5,214 nucleotides of DNA from Candidatus Dormiibacterota bacterium (GTDB lineage Bacteria > Chloroflexota > Dormibacteria > Dormibacterales > Dormibacteraceae). This document shows positions 1 through 5,214 of this stretch, piece after piece (position 1 is the stretch's first letter; each line of letters starts with the position of its first letter). Location of the stretch: positions 1 through 5,214 of the forward strand of contig CATPBF010000098.1 in NCBI GenBank assembly GCA_955652585.1. The letters run 5' to 3'. Below the pieces are notes generated by a model. The model had not been told where the DNA came from, searched no databases, and saw only the letters and a program-made list of their open reading frames with translations. The position numbers were made by a program, and so were the translations under genes.

Positions 1-48
1 GAGCACAACCACGTTGCGGACACCCTGCGTCGCATGATCTTCGGCTAG
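1..48 (+). CDS. C-terminal end of an unidentified protein (partial)
   Basis: The window opens inside a reading frame that ends at TAG 46-48, with visible tail residues EHNHVADTLRRMIFG. The codons are GC-rich in third positions like those of the neighbouring genes, which supports real coding. Fifteen residues are too few to name a family and I do not recognise the tail. The stop lies only 6 nt before the TTG start of pheA and in the same frame, so the two genes are probably in one transcript and may be translationally coupled. A link to aromatic amino acid metabolism is a guess from position only. Confidence 0.6.
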   Translation, partial: EHNHVADTLRRMIFG

Positions 49-54
49 GCCCTT

Positions 55-924
55 TTGAAAATCGCCTACCAGGGGGAGCCCGGCGCCTACTCGGACGAGG
101 CTGTCGCCGCATTGTTTCCGGGTGCCGACGCTGTCGGCTACGCGACGTTTCGGCTCACGTTCGAGGCGCTCGCCATCGGCGCGGTCGACTCCGCGGTCCT
201 GCCCGTCGAGAACACCAGCGCCGGGATCGTGCAGGAGGTGTCGGACCTCTTGTGGGAGCTCCCCGACCTACGCGTCGTGCGCGAGCACGTGCTGCCGGTC
301 AAGCACTGCCTGCTCGGCTGGCCCGGCCCGGTGGAGCGGGCGCTATCGCACCCGCAGGCCCTGGCCCAGTGCAGCCGCTACTTGCATTCACGACAGATCA
401 AGGCGGTAGCGTTCCACGACACGGCCGGTGCCGCTCGCGCTGTCGCGGAGCAGCGCCAGCCTGGAACCGCCGCGATCGCAAGCAAAGCCGCCGCCGCGCG
501 CTACGGGCTGTACGTGCTCGCCGAGTCGATCCAGGACGATTCCGAGAATCGAACCAGGTTCGTGGTCGTGGAAAAGGGCTCTCCCACGAGACCACGGGAT
601 GCCGGCTCCCCATCCCATGGGGAGCTCCCCCGCGAAGCGGGGGTGAGGGGAGAAACGAGCCCGGTATCCAAGTGCTCGCTGGCTTTCGTGGCGGCGCACC
701 GACCCGGCAGCCTGGCGCACGCCCTCGACTGCTTCGCGCGCCGCAACGTCAACCTGACCCGGCTCGACAGCCGTCCGATCCTGGGCCACCCGTTCGAATA
801 CCGGTTCTACCTCGACTTCTCGATCAACGGCGAGGCCAGCCCGCAGGCGGCTGAAGCTGCCCTAAACGATCTCGAAAAGGCAGCCGCCGAGATCAAGCTC
901 TTCGGGACTTACCCGGCTACATAG
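55..924 (+). CDS. pheA: Prephenate dehydratase with C-terminal ACT domain
   Basis: Converts prephenate to phenylpyruvate, the committed step to phenylalanine, in the cytoplasm. The 289 residues are the size of a monofunctional enzyme without a chorismate mutase domain. Catalytic domain, about residues 1-173: GEPGAYSDEA (7-16), PVENTSAGIV (50-59), HCLLG (84-88), SHPQALAQC (98-106), DTAGAA (122-127) and the signature NRTRF (165-169), whose Thr167 matches the essential Thr of the family. ACT domain, about 205-287, with HRPGSL (215-220) and NLTRLDSRP (233-241), normally the phenylalanine-binding regulatory part; the usual ESRP reads DSRP. The linker (about 175-204) is some 20 residues longer than usual and is encoded by a palindromic repeat. 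The start is TTG at 55, the first start codon after the in-frame stop at 46-48; no Shine-Dalgarno is visible, so coupling to the upstream gene is likely. Family assignment is secure. Confidence 0.96.
   Translation: MKIAYQGEPGAYSDEAVAALFPGADAVGYATFRLTFEALAIGAVDSAVLPVENTSAGIVQEVSDLLWELPDLRVVREHVLPVKHCLLGWPGPVERALSHPQALAQCSRYLHSRQIKAVAFHDTAGAARAVAEQRQPGTAAIASKAAAARYGLYVLAESIQDDSENRTRFVVVEKGSPTRPRDAGSPSHGELPREAGVRGETSPVSKCSLAFVAAHRPGSLAHALDCFARRNVNLTRLDSRPILGHPFEYRFYLDFSINGEASPQAAEAALNDLEKAAAEIKLFGTYPAT
606..652. repeat. Tandem palindromic repeat inside pheA linker
   Basis: Two adjoining hairpins lie within the coding sequence. The first has arms CTCCCCAT (606-613) and ATGGGGAG (617-624) around a 3-nt loop. 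The second has arms CCCCCGC (627-633) and GCGGGGG (637-643) around GAA, followed by TGAGGGGAG. The junction GGGGAGCTCCCC (619-630) is itself a perfect palindrome. It encodes about residues 184-200, exactly between the catalytic and ACT domains. Double GC-rich hairpins of this kind are typical of dispersed intergenic (REP-like) elements. That it is a mobile or dispersed family is inference; the palindromes themselves are read directly. Confidence 0.7.
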
Positions 925-930
925 AGATTT

Positions 931-994
931 GTTTCTCCCCACCCGCACGGCCGCTCCGCGGCGGGACGACCCTCCCCGCGTGCCGCGGAGGAGG
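931..994. repeat. GC-rich hairpin pair after pheA, possibly a REP-like relic
   Basis: Just after the pheA stop the sequence can fold twice: CCCGC (942-946) with GCGGG (961-965), enclosing CCGC-TCC-GCGG (951-961), and CCGCG (976-980) with CGCGG (984-988), extended by CCT/AGG (971-973 and 989-991) past a 2-nt bulge. It opens with GTTTCTCCCC (931-940). The same 10-mer is found on the opposite strand at the edge of the palindromic repeat inside pheA, so the two may be diverged, inverted copies of one element. No T-tract follows, so this is not a standard intrinsic terminator, though the hairpins could still slow or protect the transcript end. Confidence 0.45.
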
Positions 995-1009
995 CGTAAT
1001 AATCGTTTC

Positions 1010-1046
1010 AGACCACCTGATATACCCCCGTTAAGGGAATTGGTCT
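1010..1046. promoter_or_regulatory. Inverted repeat upstream of the regulator, candidate operator
   Basis: AGACCA (1010-1015) and its exact reverse complement TGGTCT (1041-1046) are centred 31 bp apart, about three helical turns, in the 135-bp gap before the XRE/TPR gene. The right arm touches the proposed -10 element, so a protein bound there could block transcription. XRE-type regulators often control their own promoters, which makes autoregulation plausible. A 6-bp inverted repeat can occur by chance, so this is tentative. Confidence 0.3.
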
Positions 1047-1051
1047 AAGCT
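1046..1051 (+). promoter_or_regulatory. Possible -10 element for a leaderless regulator transcript
   Basis: TAAGCT fits the TANNNT pattern of -10 elements and ends 8 nt before the GTG at 1060, so transcription would begin at or next to the start codon. No convincing -35 hexamer lies 16-18 bp upstream. The absence of a Shine-Dalgarno before GTG 1060 agrees with a leaderless message. Weak on its own. Confidence 0.3.
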
Positions 1052-1059
1052 CTCCGTTC

Positions 1060-2439
1060 GTGGGTCGGCAGCGGGGCGCATCTGTTGCGGAGAGCGCTCC
1101 CCCGAAGTCGGAACGGCGGCGGTTGCCTGGGGTCAACTTGCGGATGGGCGCTGTCAAACAGGCGCGCCAGGAAGCGGGCTTGAGCCTGGCCCAGGTCGGC
1201 AAGGGCCATGTCACCGCCCCCGCGATTTTCCTGATCGAGACCGGGCGCACGCGGCCGTCGCTGCCGACGCTCGAGCACATCGCGCAGCGGACGAACAAGC
1301 CGGTCGAGTTCTTTCTCGCCGATCCAGGCGGAGTGACCGACCACGCCCAGGACGGCATGATCGAGCTCGAGGCTCTGCTCGCGCGAGGGCGGTATCCCGA
1401 GGCGATCGAGCTTGGCGACAAGCTTCTGAGCCTTGGGTCGTCGGCGTACCGTCTTGGCCCGATCCGGTACCACATCGCCCGCGCCCACATCCAGCTCGGG
1501 AAGCCCGAGCCGGCCGGCGAACTGCTGCGGCAAGCGTCGGCGCATTTCGAATCCGTGGGGGATGTGCTGATGCTCGCGGAATGCCTGGCTCTGCAGGCTT
1601 CGCTGGCCTACATGACCCAGCGGCCCGGCGCCGTGGCCCTTGCCGACCGCGCGCTCAGCCTGTGCCGGAGCCTGAACCCGGTGCCCGAAACGACCGAAGC
1701 GCGGGTGCTTGGCGTCCTGGCGGCCGCCCACCTCGCCAACAGCGAGTGGGACAGCGCGATGAAGTTTTACAACGAGGCGATCGAGGTCGGCGGCGCGTTG
1801 AACGACCTCCGGCGCCTCGCTCTGATGTACCACGGGATGGGCATCGCGTATCGCGAAACGGGACAGAACGAAGCCGCCACGAGGTACGCGAACCGCTCGT
1901 TGGCCTTGCTCGAGGTGGTGCGCGACCGTGCCTGGCTGGCGCGCATCGAAAACGACCTCGGTCTGCTCATGATGGCCAAGGGGGACCACTCGGCTGCACA
2001 CCGGCACCTGGATCGTGCCATCGAGCTGACCGAAGAGACCGAGGCCGAGGCAGGACGCGCCCACATGATCCTCAGCCTGAGCGAGCTCAGCCTGCAGGAA
2101 GGCAACCTCGACGCCGCGGCAGATCTGGCGGAGCAAGGTCTTCGACTCGCCGAGCAGACGCAGGAACGGGCCGCCGTGGCCGAAGCCCACATGTGGCTGG
2201 GCAGGGTGGCCGAGGAGCGGGGCGACAACGAAGCCGTCGATCGAGAGTTCGAGCTCGCCCTCCAGGGCCTGGCCGAGTTCGGGGTCGGTGAGCGGCTCCT
2301 GCGTTGTCATGGCATGTATGCCGAGATTCTCGAGCGGCGCGGAGACCTGAAGCGAGCGTACGTGCATATGAAGAACGCTTGGTCGGCGAGCCGTCCGGGG
2401 ATGCTGCGGGAGCACCACCAGGAGGCGAAGCGGGCCTAA
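1060..2439 (+). CDS. XRE-family helix-turn-helix regulator with TPR repeats
   Basis: A cytoplasmic DNA-binding regulator of 459 residues. Residues 28-86 form an XRE/Cro-type helix-turn-helix: VKQARQEAGLSLAQVG (32-47), then IFLIETGRTRPSLPTLEHIA (56-75), the usual recognition-helix and E-x-G-x-x-x-P-S pattern, ending in PVEFFL. The rest is alpha-helical with roughly eight TPR-like units, starting near 101, 134, 213, 253, 293, 333, 373 and 412; clear examples are GMGIAYRETGQNEAATRYAN and DLGLLMMAKGDHSAAHRHLD. The architecture resembles peptide- or ligand-sensing HTH-TPR regulators (the RRNPP type), but no ligand can be read from sequence. There are no membrane segments. GTG 1060 is the first start after the in-frame stop TGA 1018-1020; ATG 1144 (residue 29), at the HTH edge, is a possible alternative. 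E1 follows after 137 bp, so it is a likely target. Confidence 0.88.
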   Translation: MGRQRGASVAESAPPKSERRRLPGVNLRMGAVKQARQEAGLSLAQVGKGHVTAPAIFLIETGRTRPSLPTLEHIAQRTNKPVEFFLADPGGVTDHAQDGMIELEALLARGRYPEAIELGDKLLSLGSSAYRLGPIRYHIARAHIQLGKPEPAGELLRQASAHFESVGDVLMLAECLALQASLAYMTQRPGAVALADRALSLCRSLNPVPETTEARVLGVLAAAHLANSEWDSAMKFYNEAIEVGGALNDLRRLALMYHGMGIAYRETGQNEAATRYANRSLALLEVVRDRAWLARIENDLGLLMMAKGDHSAAHRHLDRAIELTEETEAEAGRAHMILSLSELSLQEGNLDAAADLAEQGLRLAEQTQERAAVAEAHMWLGRVAEERGDNEAVDREFELALQGLAEFGVGERLLRCHGMYAEILERRGDLKRAYVHMKNAWSASRPGMLREHHQEAKRA

Positions 2440-2455
2440 CCCCAGAATTGGCCCG
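2431..2455 (+). terminator. Weak stem-loop overlapping the regulator stop codon
   Basis: CGGGCC (2431-2436) pairs with GGCCCG (2450-2455) around a 13-nt loop that begins with the TAA stop. There is no T-tract, so it is a poor intrinsic terminator. It might mark a transcript end or be chance in GC-rich DNA. Confidence 0.2.
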
Positions 2456-2465
2456 GGATTCCGCC

Positions 2466-2485
2466 CGTTTGGCGCCAGCGGTGCG
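2466..2485. repeat. Direct repeat copy 1 upstream of E1
   Basis: CGTTTGGCGCCAGCGGTGCG, identical at 19 of 20 positions to the copy starting at 2508. It contains the 8-bp palindrome TGGCGCCA (2470-2477). Position in the gap between the regulator and the E1 gene suggests a protein-binding site. The start-to-start distance of 42 bp is four helical turns, placing both copies on the same face of the DNA. Confidence 0.6.
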
Positions 2486-2507
2486 CTATCGAGGCTCCGG
2501 ATGCACA

Positions 2508-2527
2508 CGTTTGGCGCCAGCGGCGCG
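2508..2527. repeat. Direct repeat copy 2 upstream of E1
   Basis: CGTTTGGCGCCAGCGGCGCG, with the palindromic core TGGCGCCA at 2512-2519; the only difference from copy 1 is T to C at position 17. A degenerate third copy, CGTTTTGGGGCACCGCGG, starts at 2526. The sequence after each copy shows weak similarity (GAGGCTCCGG against GGGGCACCGCGG), so a diverged 42-bp tandem duplication is an alternative to two independent operators. This copy lies about 50-70 bp before the E1 start codon, where activator or repressor sites would be expected. Confidence 0.6.
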
Positions 2528-2554
2528 TTTTGGGGCACCGCGGAATTGCCGAGA

Positions 2555-2565
2555 TAACGTAAGTT
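2555..2565 (+). promoter_or_regulatory. Possible E1 promoter -10 region
   Basis: Two overlapping TANNNT matches, TAACGT (2555-2560) and TAAGTT (2560-2565), lie 12-22 bp before ATG 2577, giving a very short leader. A loose -35 such as TTTGGG (2529-2534) sits upstream in the degenerate third repeat. No Shine-Dalgarno precedes the ATG. Low confidence in the exact element. Confidence 0.25.
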
Positions 2566-2576
2566 CAGCGTTCTAG

Positions 2577-4967
2577 ATGGCCAAAGCGCTTCGCAACTCC
2601 AAGCTCACGCTCGCGGCCGAAACCGTCACCGCCGACTACCGCCTCGCCTACAGCAGCCGCCGGGCCAGCATCCTCGGGCGAGCCGAGGTGTTGCGCGGGA
2701 ACGCCACCTTCGGGATCTTCGGCGACGGCAAAGAGGTCGCCCAGCTGGCGATGGCCAAAGCCTTCCGTCCTGGCGACTGGCGCGCCGGCTACTACCGCGA
2801 CCAGACCTTCATGTGGGCGACCGGCATGTCGAACGTCCGCGCGTTTTTCGCTCAGCTGTATGGCAACACGAACCTCGACGCCGACCCGTCGTCCGGCGGC
2901 CGGCAGATGGGCAACCATTTCGGGACCCGTTTCCTCGACGAGCGCGGCGAGTTCAAACGGTCGGTGGAGCTGAACAACTCCACGGCCGACGTCTCCAACG
3001 TGGCGGGCTGGATGCCGCGCCTTCTCGGCCTCGCATACGCATCGAAGCTGTACAGGAACAACCCGCAGTTGCGGGCGGTCCAGGACGGGTTCTCGGTCAG
3101 CGGCAACGAGGTGGCTTTCGGCACCATCGGCGACGCTGCCACCAGCGAAGGCCACTTTTGGGAAACGTTCAACGCGGCCGGCGTGCTCCAGGTGCCGATC
3201 GCGCTGTCGGTGTGGGATGACGGGTACGGCATCTCCGTGCCCATCAGCGCGGAGACCACCAAGAGCTCGATCTCGGACGTACTGCGCGGCTTTATCCCAG
3301 ACGACCGCCCGGGCGTCGACATCTACGTAGTTCCGGGGTGGGACTATGTGGCCCTCGTCGAGGCCTACAAGAAAGGTGTCGAGCGAGTGCGCACCGAGCA
3401 CAAGCCGGCCCTCTTCCACATCACCGAGCTGACGCAGCCGCAGGGCCATTCGACGAGCGGCAGCCACGAGCGATACAAGTCGAAAGAGCGGCTCCGCTTT
3501 GAGGTCGAATACGACTGCATCACGCGCATGCGCGATTGGATCATCGAGTCGGGCTTCGCCAGCGAGTCTCAGATCGAGGGCTGGGAAGCGGCCGACAAAG
3601 AGGCAGTCGAGGCGGCCAGGGACCTCGCGTGGGAGGGCTATCAGGCCCCGATCCGCAAGGAGCGCGATCGCGCCGTTTCCATCCTGCGGCGAATCGACAC
3701 GCCGAAGGTGGCCGAAATCGCAGCCACGCTTTACGAGGCCAACAAGGTCACGCGGTCCGCGATCCTCAGCGGCGCGTCGTTCGCTCTGCGCACTCTGCGC
3801 GGCAGCGAGTCACCCGAGCGCACCGAGCTCATCCAGTTCATCGAGGAGTACAAGCGCGAGAACAGCGAGCGCTACAGCTCGCACGTCTACAGCACCTCGG
3901 ACGAGTCTCCACTCAAGGTGCCGGTAGTCCCGGCGGTGTACTCGGATTCGTCACCGACCGCGGACGGCCGCCAGGTCCTGTTGCGCAACTTCGATGCCAA
4001 CTTCGCGCGCGACCCGCGCCTGTTCGTCATCGGCGAGGACGTCGGGCGACTGGGCGACGTGAACCTGGTGTTCGAGGGTCTGCAGGCGAAGTACGGCGAC
4101 CTTCGGCTCACCGACACCGGCATCCGCGAAGCGACCATCCTCGGCCAGGCCATCGGCGCCGCCATGCGCGGGTTGCGACCGATCTGCGACATCCAGTACC
4201 TGGACTACTTCCTCTACGCGCTGGAGCTCGCAGCCGACGACCTGGCCAGCCTGCACTGGCGGACGGTCGGGGGGCAGAAGGCGCCAGTCGTCATGCGCAC
4301 CAAGGGGCACCGTCTCGTTGGTATCTGGCACTCCGGCTCGCCGATGGCCGTGGTGATCAACGCGCTCCACGGTATGTACATCGCCGTCCCGCGGAACATG
4401 ACGCAGGCGGCCGGCTTCTACAACACACTGTTCCGAGGAGACAACCCCGGGCTTGTGATCGAGGTGCTGAACGGTTACCGGATCAAAGAGCGCGTGCCCG
4501 ACAACATCGGCGAGTACACGGTTCCGCTGGGCGTGCCCGAGGTGCTGCGCGCCGGCACTGATGTGACGGTGGTGACGTACGGCGCGTGCTGCGGGATTGC
4601 ACTGGACGCCGCCAAAGCGCTCGACGAGCTGGGCGTGTCATCCGAAGTGATCGACGTGCAGACCCTCAACCCGTTCGACCTCGACCACTCGATCGTTCGA
4701 TCGCTTGAGAAGACGCACGCCGTGCTGTTCCTGGACGAGGACATGCCAGGCGGCGCGTCGGCGTTCATGATGCAGCAGGTTCTCGAGCGGCAGGACGGGT
4801 GGTGGCACCTCGATTCGGCGCCGCGTACGCTCGCGGCTGCGCCCAACCGGCCGGCGTACGGCCCGGATGGCGACTACTTCACGAAGCCAAACCGCGAGAG
4901 CGTGGTCGAATCAATCTACGCACTCATGCGCGACCGCCATCCGGAGAAATACGCCCCGCTCGATTAG
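2577..4967 (+). CDS. Fused alpha-beta 2-oxo acid dehydrogenase E1 (TPP-dependent)
   Basis: E1 of a 2-oxo acid dehydrogenase complex: thiamine-diphosphate-dependent decarboxylation of a 2-oxo acid and acyl transfer to lipoyl-E2, in the cytoplasm. The 796 residues join subunits that are usually separate. Alpha part, about 1-370: YYRDQTF (72-78), GRQMGNHFG (108-116), the TPP motif GDAATSEG (185-192) with N199 and WDDGYGISVP (213-222), and the active-site loop GHSTSGSHERY (290-300). Linker about 375-455. Beta part, about 460-796: IGEDVGRLGDV (485-495), DTGIREATILGQAIGAAMRG (513-532), VTYGA (666-670), VIDVQTLNPFD (691-701) and DEDMPGGASAFM (720-731). The alpha motif normally ends in NN before the Tyr but here reads DD. 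Substrate is uncertain: branched-chain 2-oxo acids are most likely, pyruvate possible. ATG 2577 directly follows in-frame TAG 2574-2576, which fixes the 5' limit. No E2 or E3 gene is in view. Confidence 0.93.
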   Translation: MAKALRNSKLTLAAETVTADYRLAYSSRRASILGRAEVLRGNATFGIFGDGKEVAQLAMAKAFRPGDWRAGYYRDQTFMWATGMSNVRAFFAQLYGNTNLDADPSSGGRQMGNHFGTRFLDERGEFKRSVELNNSTADVSNVAGWMPRLLGLAYASKLYRNNPQLRAVQDGFSVSGNEVAFGTIGDAATSEGHFWETFNAAGVLQVPIALSVWDDGYGISVPISAETTKSSISDVLRGFIPDDRPGVDIYVVPGWDYVALVEAYKKGVERVRTEHKPALFHITELTQPQGHSTSGSHERYKSKERLRFEVEYDCITRMRDWIIESGFASESQIEGWEAADKEAVEAARDLAWEGYQAPIRKERDRAVSILRRIDTPKVAEIAATLYEANKVTRSAILSGASFALRTLRGSESPERTELIQFIEEYKRENSERYSSHVYSTSDESPLKVPVVPAVYSDSSPTADGRQVLLRNFDANFARDPRLFVIGEDVGRLGDVNLVFEGLQAKYGDLRLTDTGIREATILGQAIGAAMRGLRPICDIQYLDYFLYALELAADDLASLHWRTVGGQKAPVVMRTKGHRLVGIWHSGSPMAVVINALHGMYIAVPRNMTQAAGFYNTLFRGDNPGLVIEVLNGYRIKERVPDNIGEYTVPLGVPEVLRAGTDVTVVTYGACCGIALDAAKALDELGVSSEVIDVQTLNPFDLDHSIVRSLEKTHAVLFLDEDMPGGASAFMMQQVLERQDGWWHLDSAPRTLAAAPNRPAYGPDGDYFTKPNRESVVESIYALMRDRHPEKYAPLD

Positions 4968-4978
4968 TCGTCGACGAC
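4967..4978. repeat. Perfect 12-bp palindrome at the E1 stop codon
   Basis: GTCGTCGACGAC starts on the last base of the TAG stop. It has no loop, so it would work better as a protein-binding site than as a terminator hairpin, and no T-tract follows. The rest of the 125-bp gap holds only a small hairpin, CCCG (5045-5048) with CGGG (5054-5057), and the antitoxin promoter. Confidence 0.35.
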
Positions 4979-5077
4979 AACCAGTTGGCCCCAAAGGCTG
5001 CTTCCGCCGCGGCGAGACGACCATTCAAGCCCAAATGGCTCAATCCCGCGCTTCGGGTCAAGGGGTCGTCGCACATG

Positions 5078-5086
5078 TGCTACGCT
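5078..5086 (+). promoter_or_regulatory. Extended -10 promoter of the antitoxin gene
   Basis: TGC followed by TACGCT forms an extended -10 (TGn-TANNNT). It ends 6 nt before ATG 5093, so transcription should begin at or very near the A of the start codon, giving a leaderless message. No good -35 is seen (TCAAGG at 5058-5063 is poor), which an extended -10 can compensate for. No Shine-Dalgarno is present, in agreement. Confidence 0.45.
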
Positions 5087-5092
5087 TTTGGT

Positions 5093-5214
5093 ATGGCAAG
5101 GGTGATCACCCAGCGGACGCTTCGGAATGACAGTGGCGAAATCATGCGCGGCCTCGATCGCGGCGAGTCCTTCATCGTCACACGCAATGGCGTACCTGTC
5201 GGGGAACTCATGCC
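5093..5214 (+). CDS. Phd/YefM-family antitoxin, N-terminal part (cut by window end)
   Basis: Forty full codons from ATG 5093 to the window edge, starting MARVITQRTLRNDSGEIMRG and continuing through DRGESFIVTRNGVPVGELM. This fits the N-terminal DNA-binding domain of Phd/YefM antitoxins: a short first strand, a helix carrying the R-N-x-x-G/S-E-I pattern, then G-E-x-F-x-V-T-R-N-G-x-P-V-x-x-L. Such proteins bind and neutralise a toxin encoded next to them and repress their own operon. The toxin is outside the window; a PIN-domain (VapC-like) or RelE/Doc-type partner downstream would be expected. It stands apart from the metabolic genes with its own promoter. Too short for the full family length to be checked. 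Confidence 0.85.
   Translation, partial: MARVITQRTLRNDSGEIMRGLDRGESFIVTRNGVPVGELM
5100..5111. promoter_or_regulatory. Perfect 12-bp palindrome in the antitoxin start, candidate operator
   Basis: GGGTGATCACCC covers codons 3 to 7 of the antitoxin gene, beginning 8 bp after the ATG. Phd/YefM antitoxins bind palindromes near their promoters, and in a leaderless gene the first codons lie next to the RNA polymerase start site, so binding here could repress transcription. The bases also have to encode the family's usual V-I-T segment, so the symmetry may be partly coincidental. Confidence 0.35.

Noticed and set aside
987..994. GGAGGAGG, a perfect-looking Shine-Dalgarno
   Set aside because: No ATG, GTG or TTG follows at a usable distance; the sequence is the arm of a hairpin.
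2466..2527. The two direct repeats as a minimal CRISPR array
   Set aside because: Only two 20-bp repeats with a 22-bp gap, a degenerate third copy with no proper spacer, and no cas gene in view.
1045..2538. A 497-codon open frame on the minus strand, opposite the regulator
   Set aside because: It is antisense to a gene with clear HTH and TPR motifs; the long frame follows from GC-rich third positions, and its translation shows no recognisable domain.
2565..3467. A 300-codon minus-strand frame opposite the E1 alpha region
   Set aside because: It mirrors the strongly conserved E1 coding sequence and has no recognisable motif.
3536..4561. A 341-codon plus-strand frame overlapping E1
   Set aside because: Arg/Gly/Pro/His-rich low-complexity translation typical of a shifted frame of a GC-rich gene, while E1 motifs run unbroken through the region.
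5081..5090. TACGCTTTTG as a Bacteroidota-type TAnnTTTG promoter element
   Set aside because: The spacing between TA and TTTG is wrong, and the extended -10 reading explains the site better.
4867..5130. An 87-codon plus-strand frame bridging the E1 end and the antitoxin start
   Set aside because: It overlaps two better-supported genes in another frame and has no recognisable motif.

Overview
This is a GC-rich bacterial window with every supported gene on the + strand: the tail of an unidentified gene, a prephenate dehydratase (pheA), a helix-turn-helix/TPR regulator, a fused alpha-beta thiamine-diphosphate-dependent 2-oxo acid dehydrogenase E1, and the start of a Phd/YefM-type antitoxin that runs off the right edge. 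Strong GC bias in third codon positions, GTG and TTG starts, and the lack of Shine-Dalgarno sequences point to a high-GC lineage that uses leaderless or SD-independent initiation (for example Chloroflexota, Dormibacterota or an actinobacterial relative). I cannot assign the phylum from this window alone.

Layout. 1-48: last codons of an upstream gene. 55-924: pheA, starting 6 nt after that stop and so probably co-transcribed with it. The linker between its catalytic and ACT domains contains two back-to-back palindromes that look like a dispersed intergenic repeat captured in frame. 925-1059: GC-rich hairpins, then a separated inverted repeat next to a possible -10 element. 1060-2439: XRE-type regulator with about eight TPR units. 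2440-2576: two nearly identical 20-bp direct repeats 42 bp apart, each with the core TGGCGCCA, lying just upstream of the E1 gene. 2577-4967: the 796-residue fused E1. 4968-5092: a short intergenic region ending in an extended -10 element. 5093 to the end: antitoxin N-terminus.

How the genes may work together. pheA makes phenylpyruvate from prephenate and belongs with the gene to its left. The regulator and the E1 gene may be a regulator-target pair: the repeats between them look like operator sites, and the E1 enzyme would feed 2-oxo acids (branched-chain 2-oxo acids or pyruvate) into an acyl-CoA-forming complex whose E2 and E3 genes are not in the window. The antitoxin starts a separate toxin-antitoxin unit. 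No CRISPR array, RNA gene, insertion sequence or phage gene was seen. I found no clearly undescribed system; the most unusual items are the palindromic repeat inside pheA and the repeat array upstream of E1.
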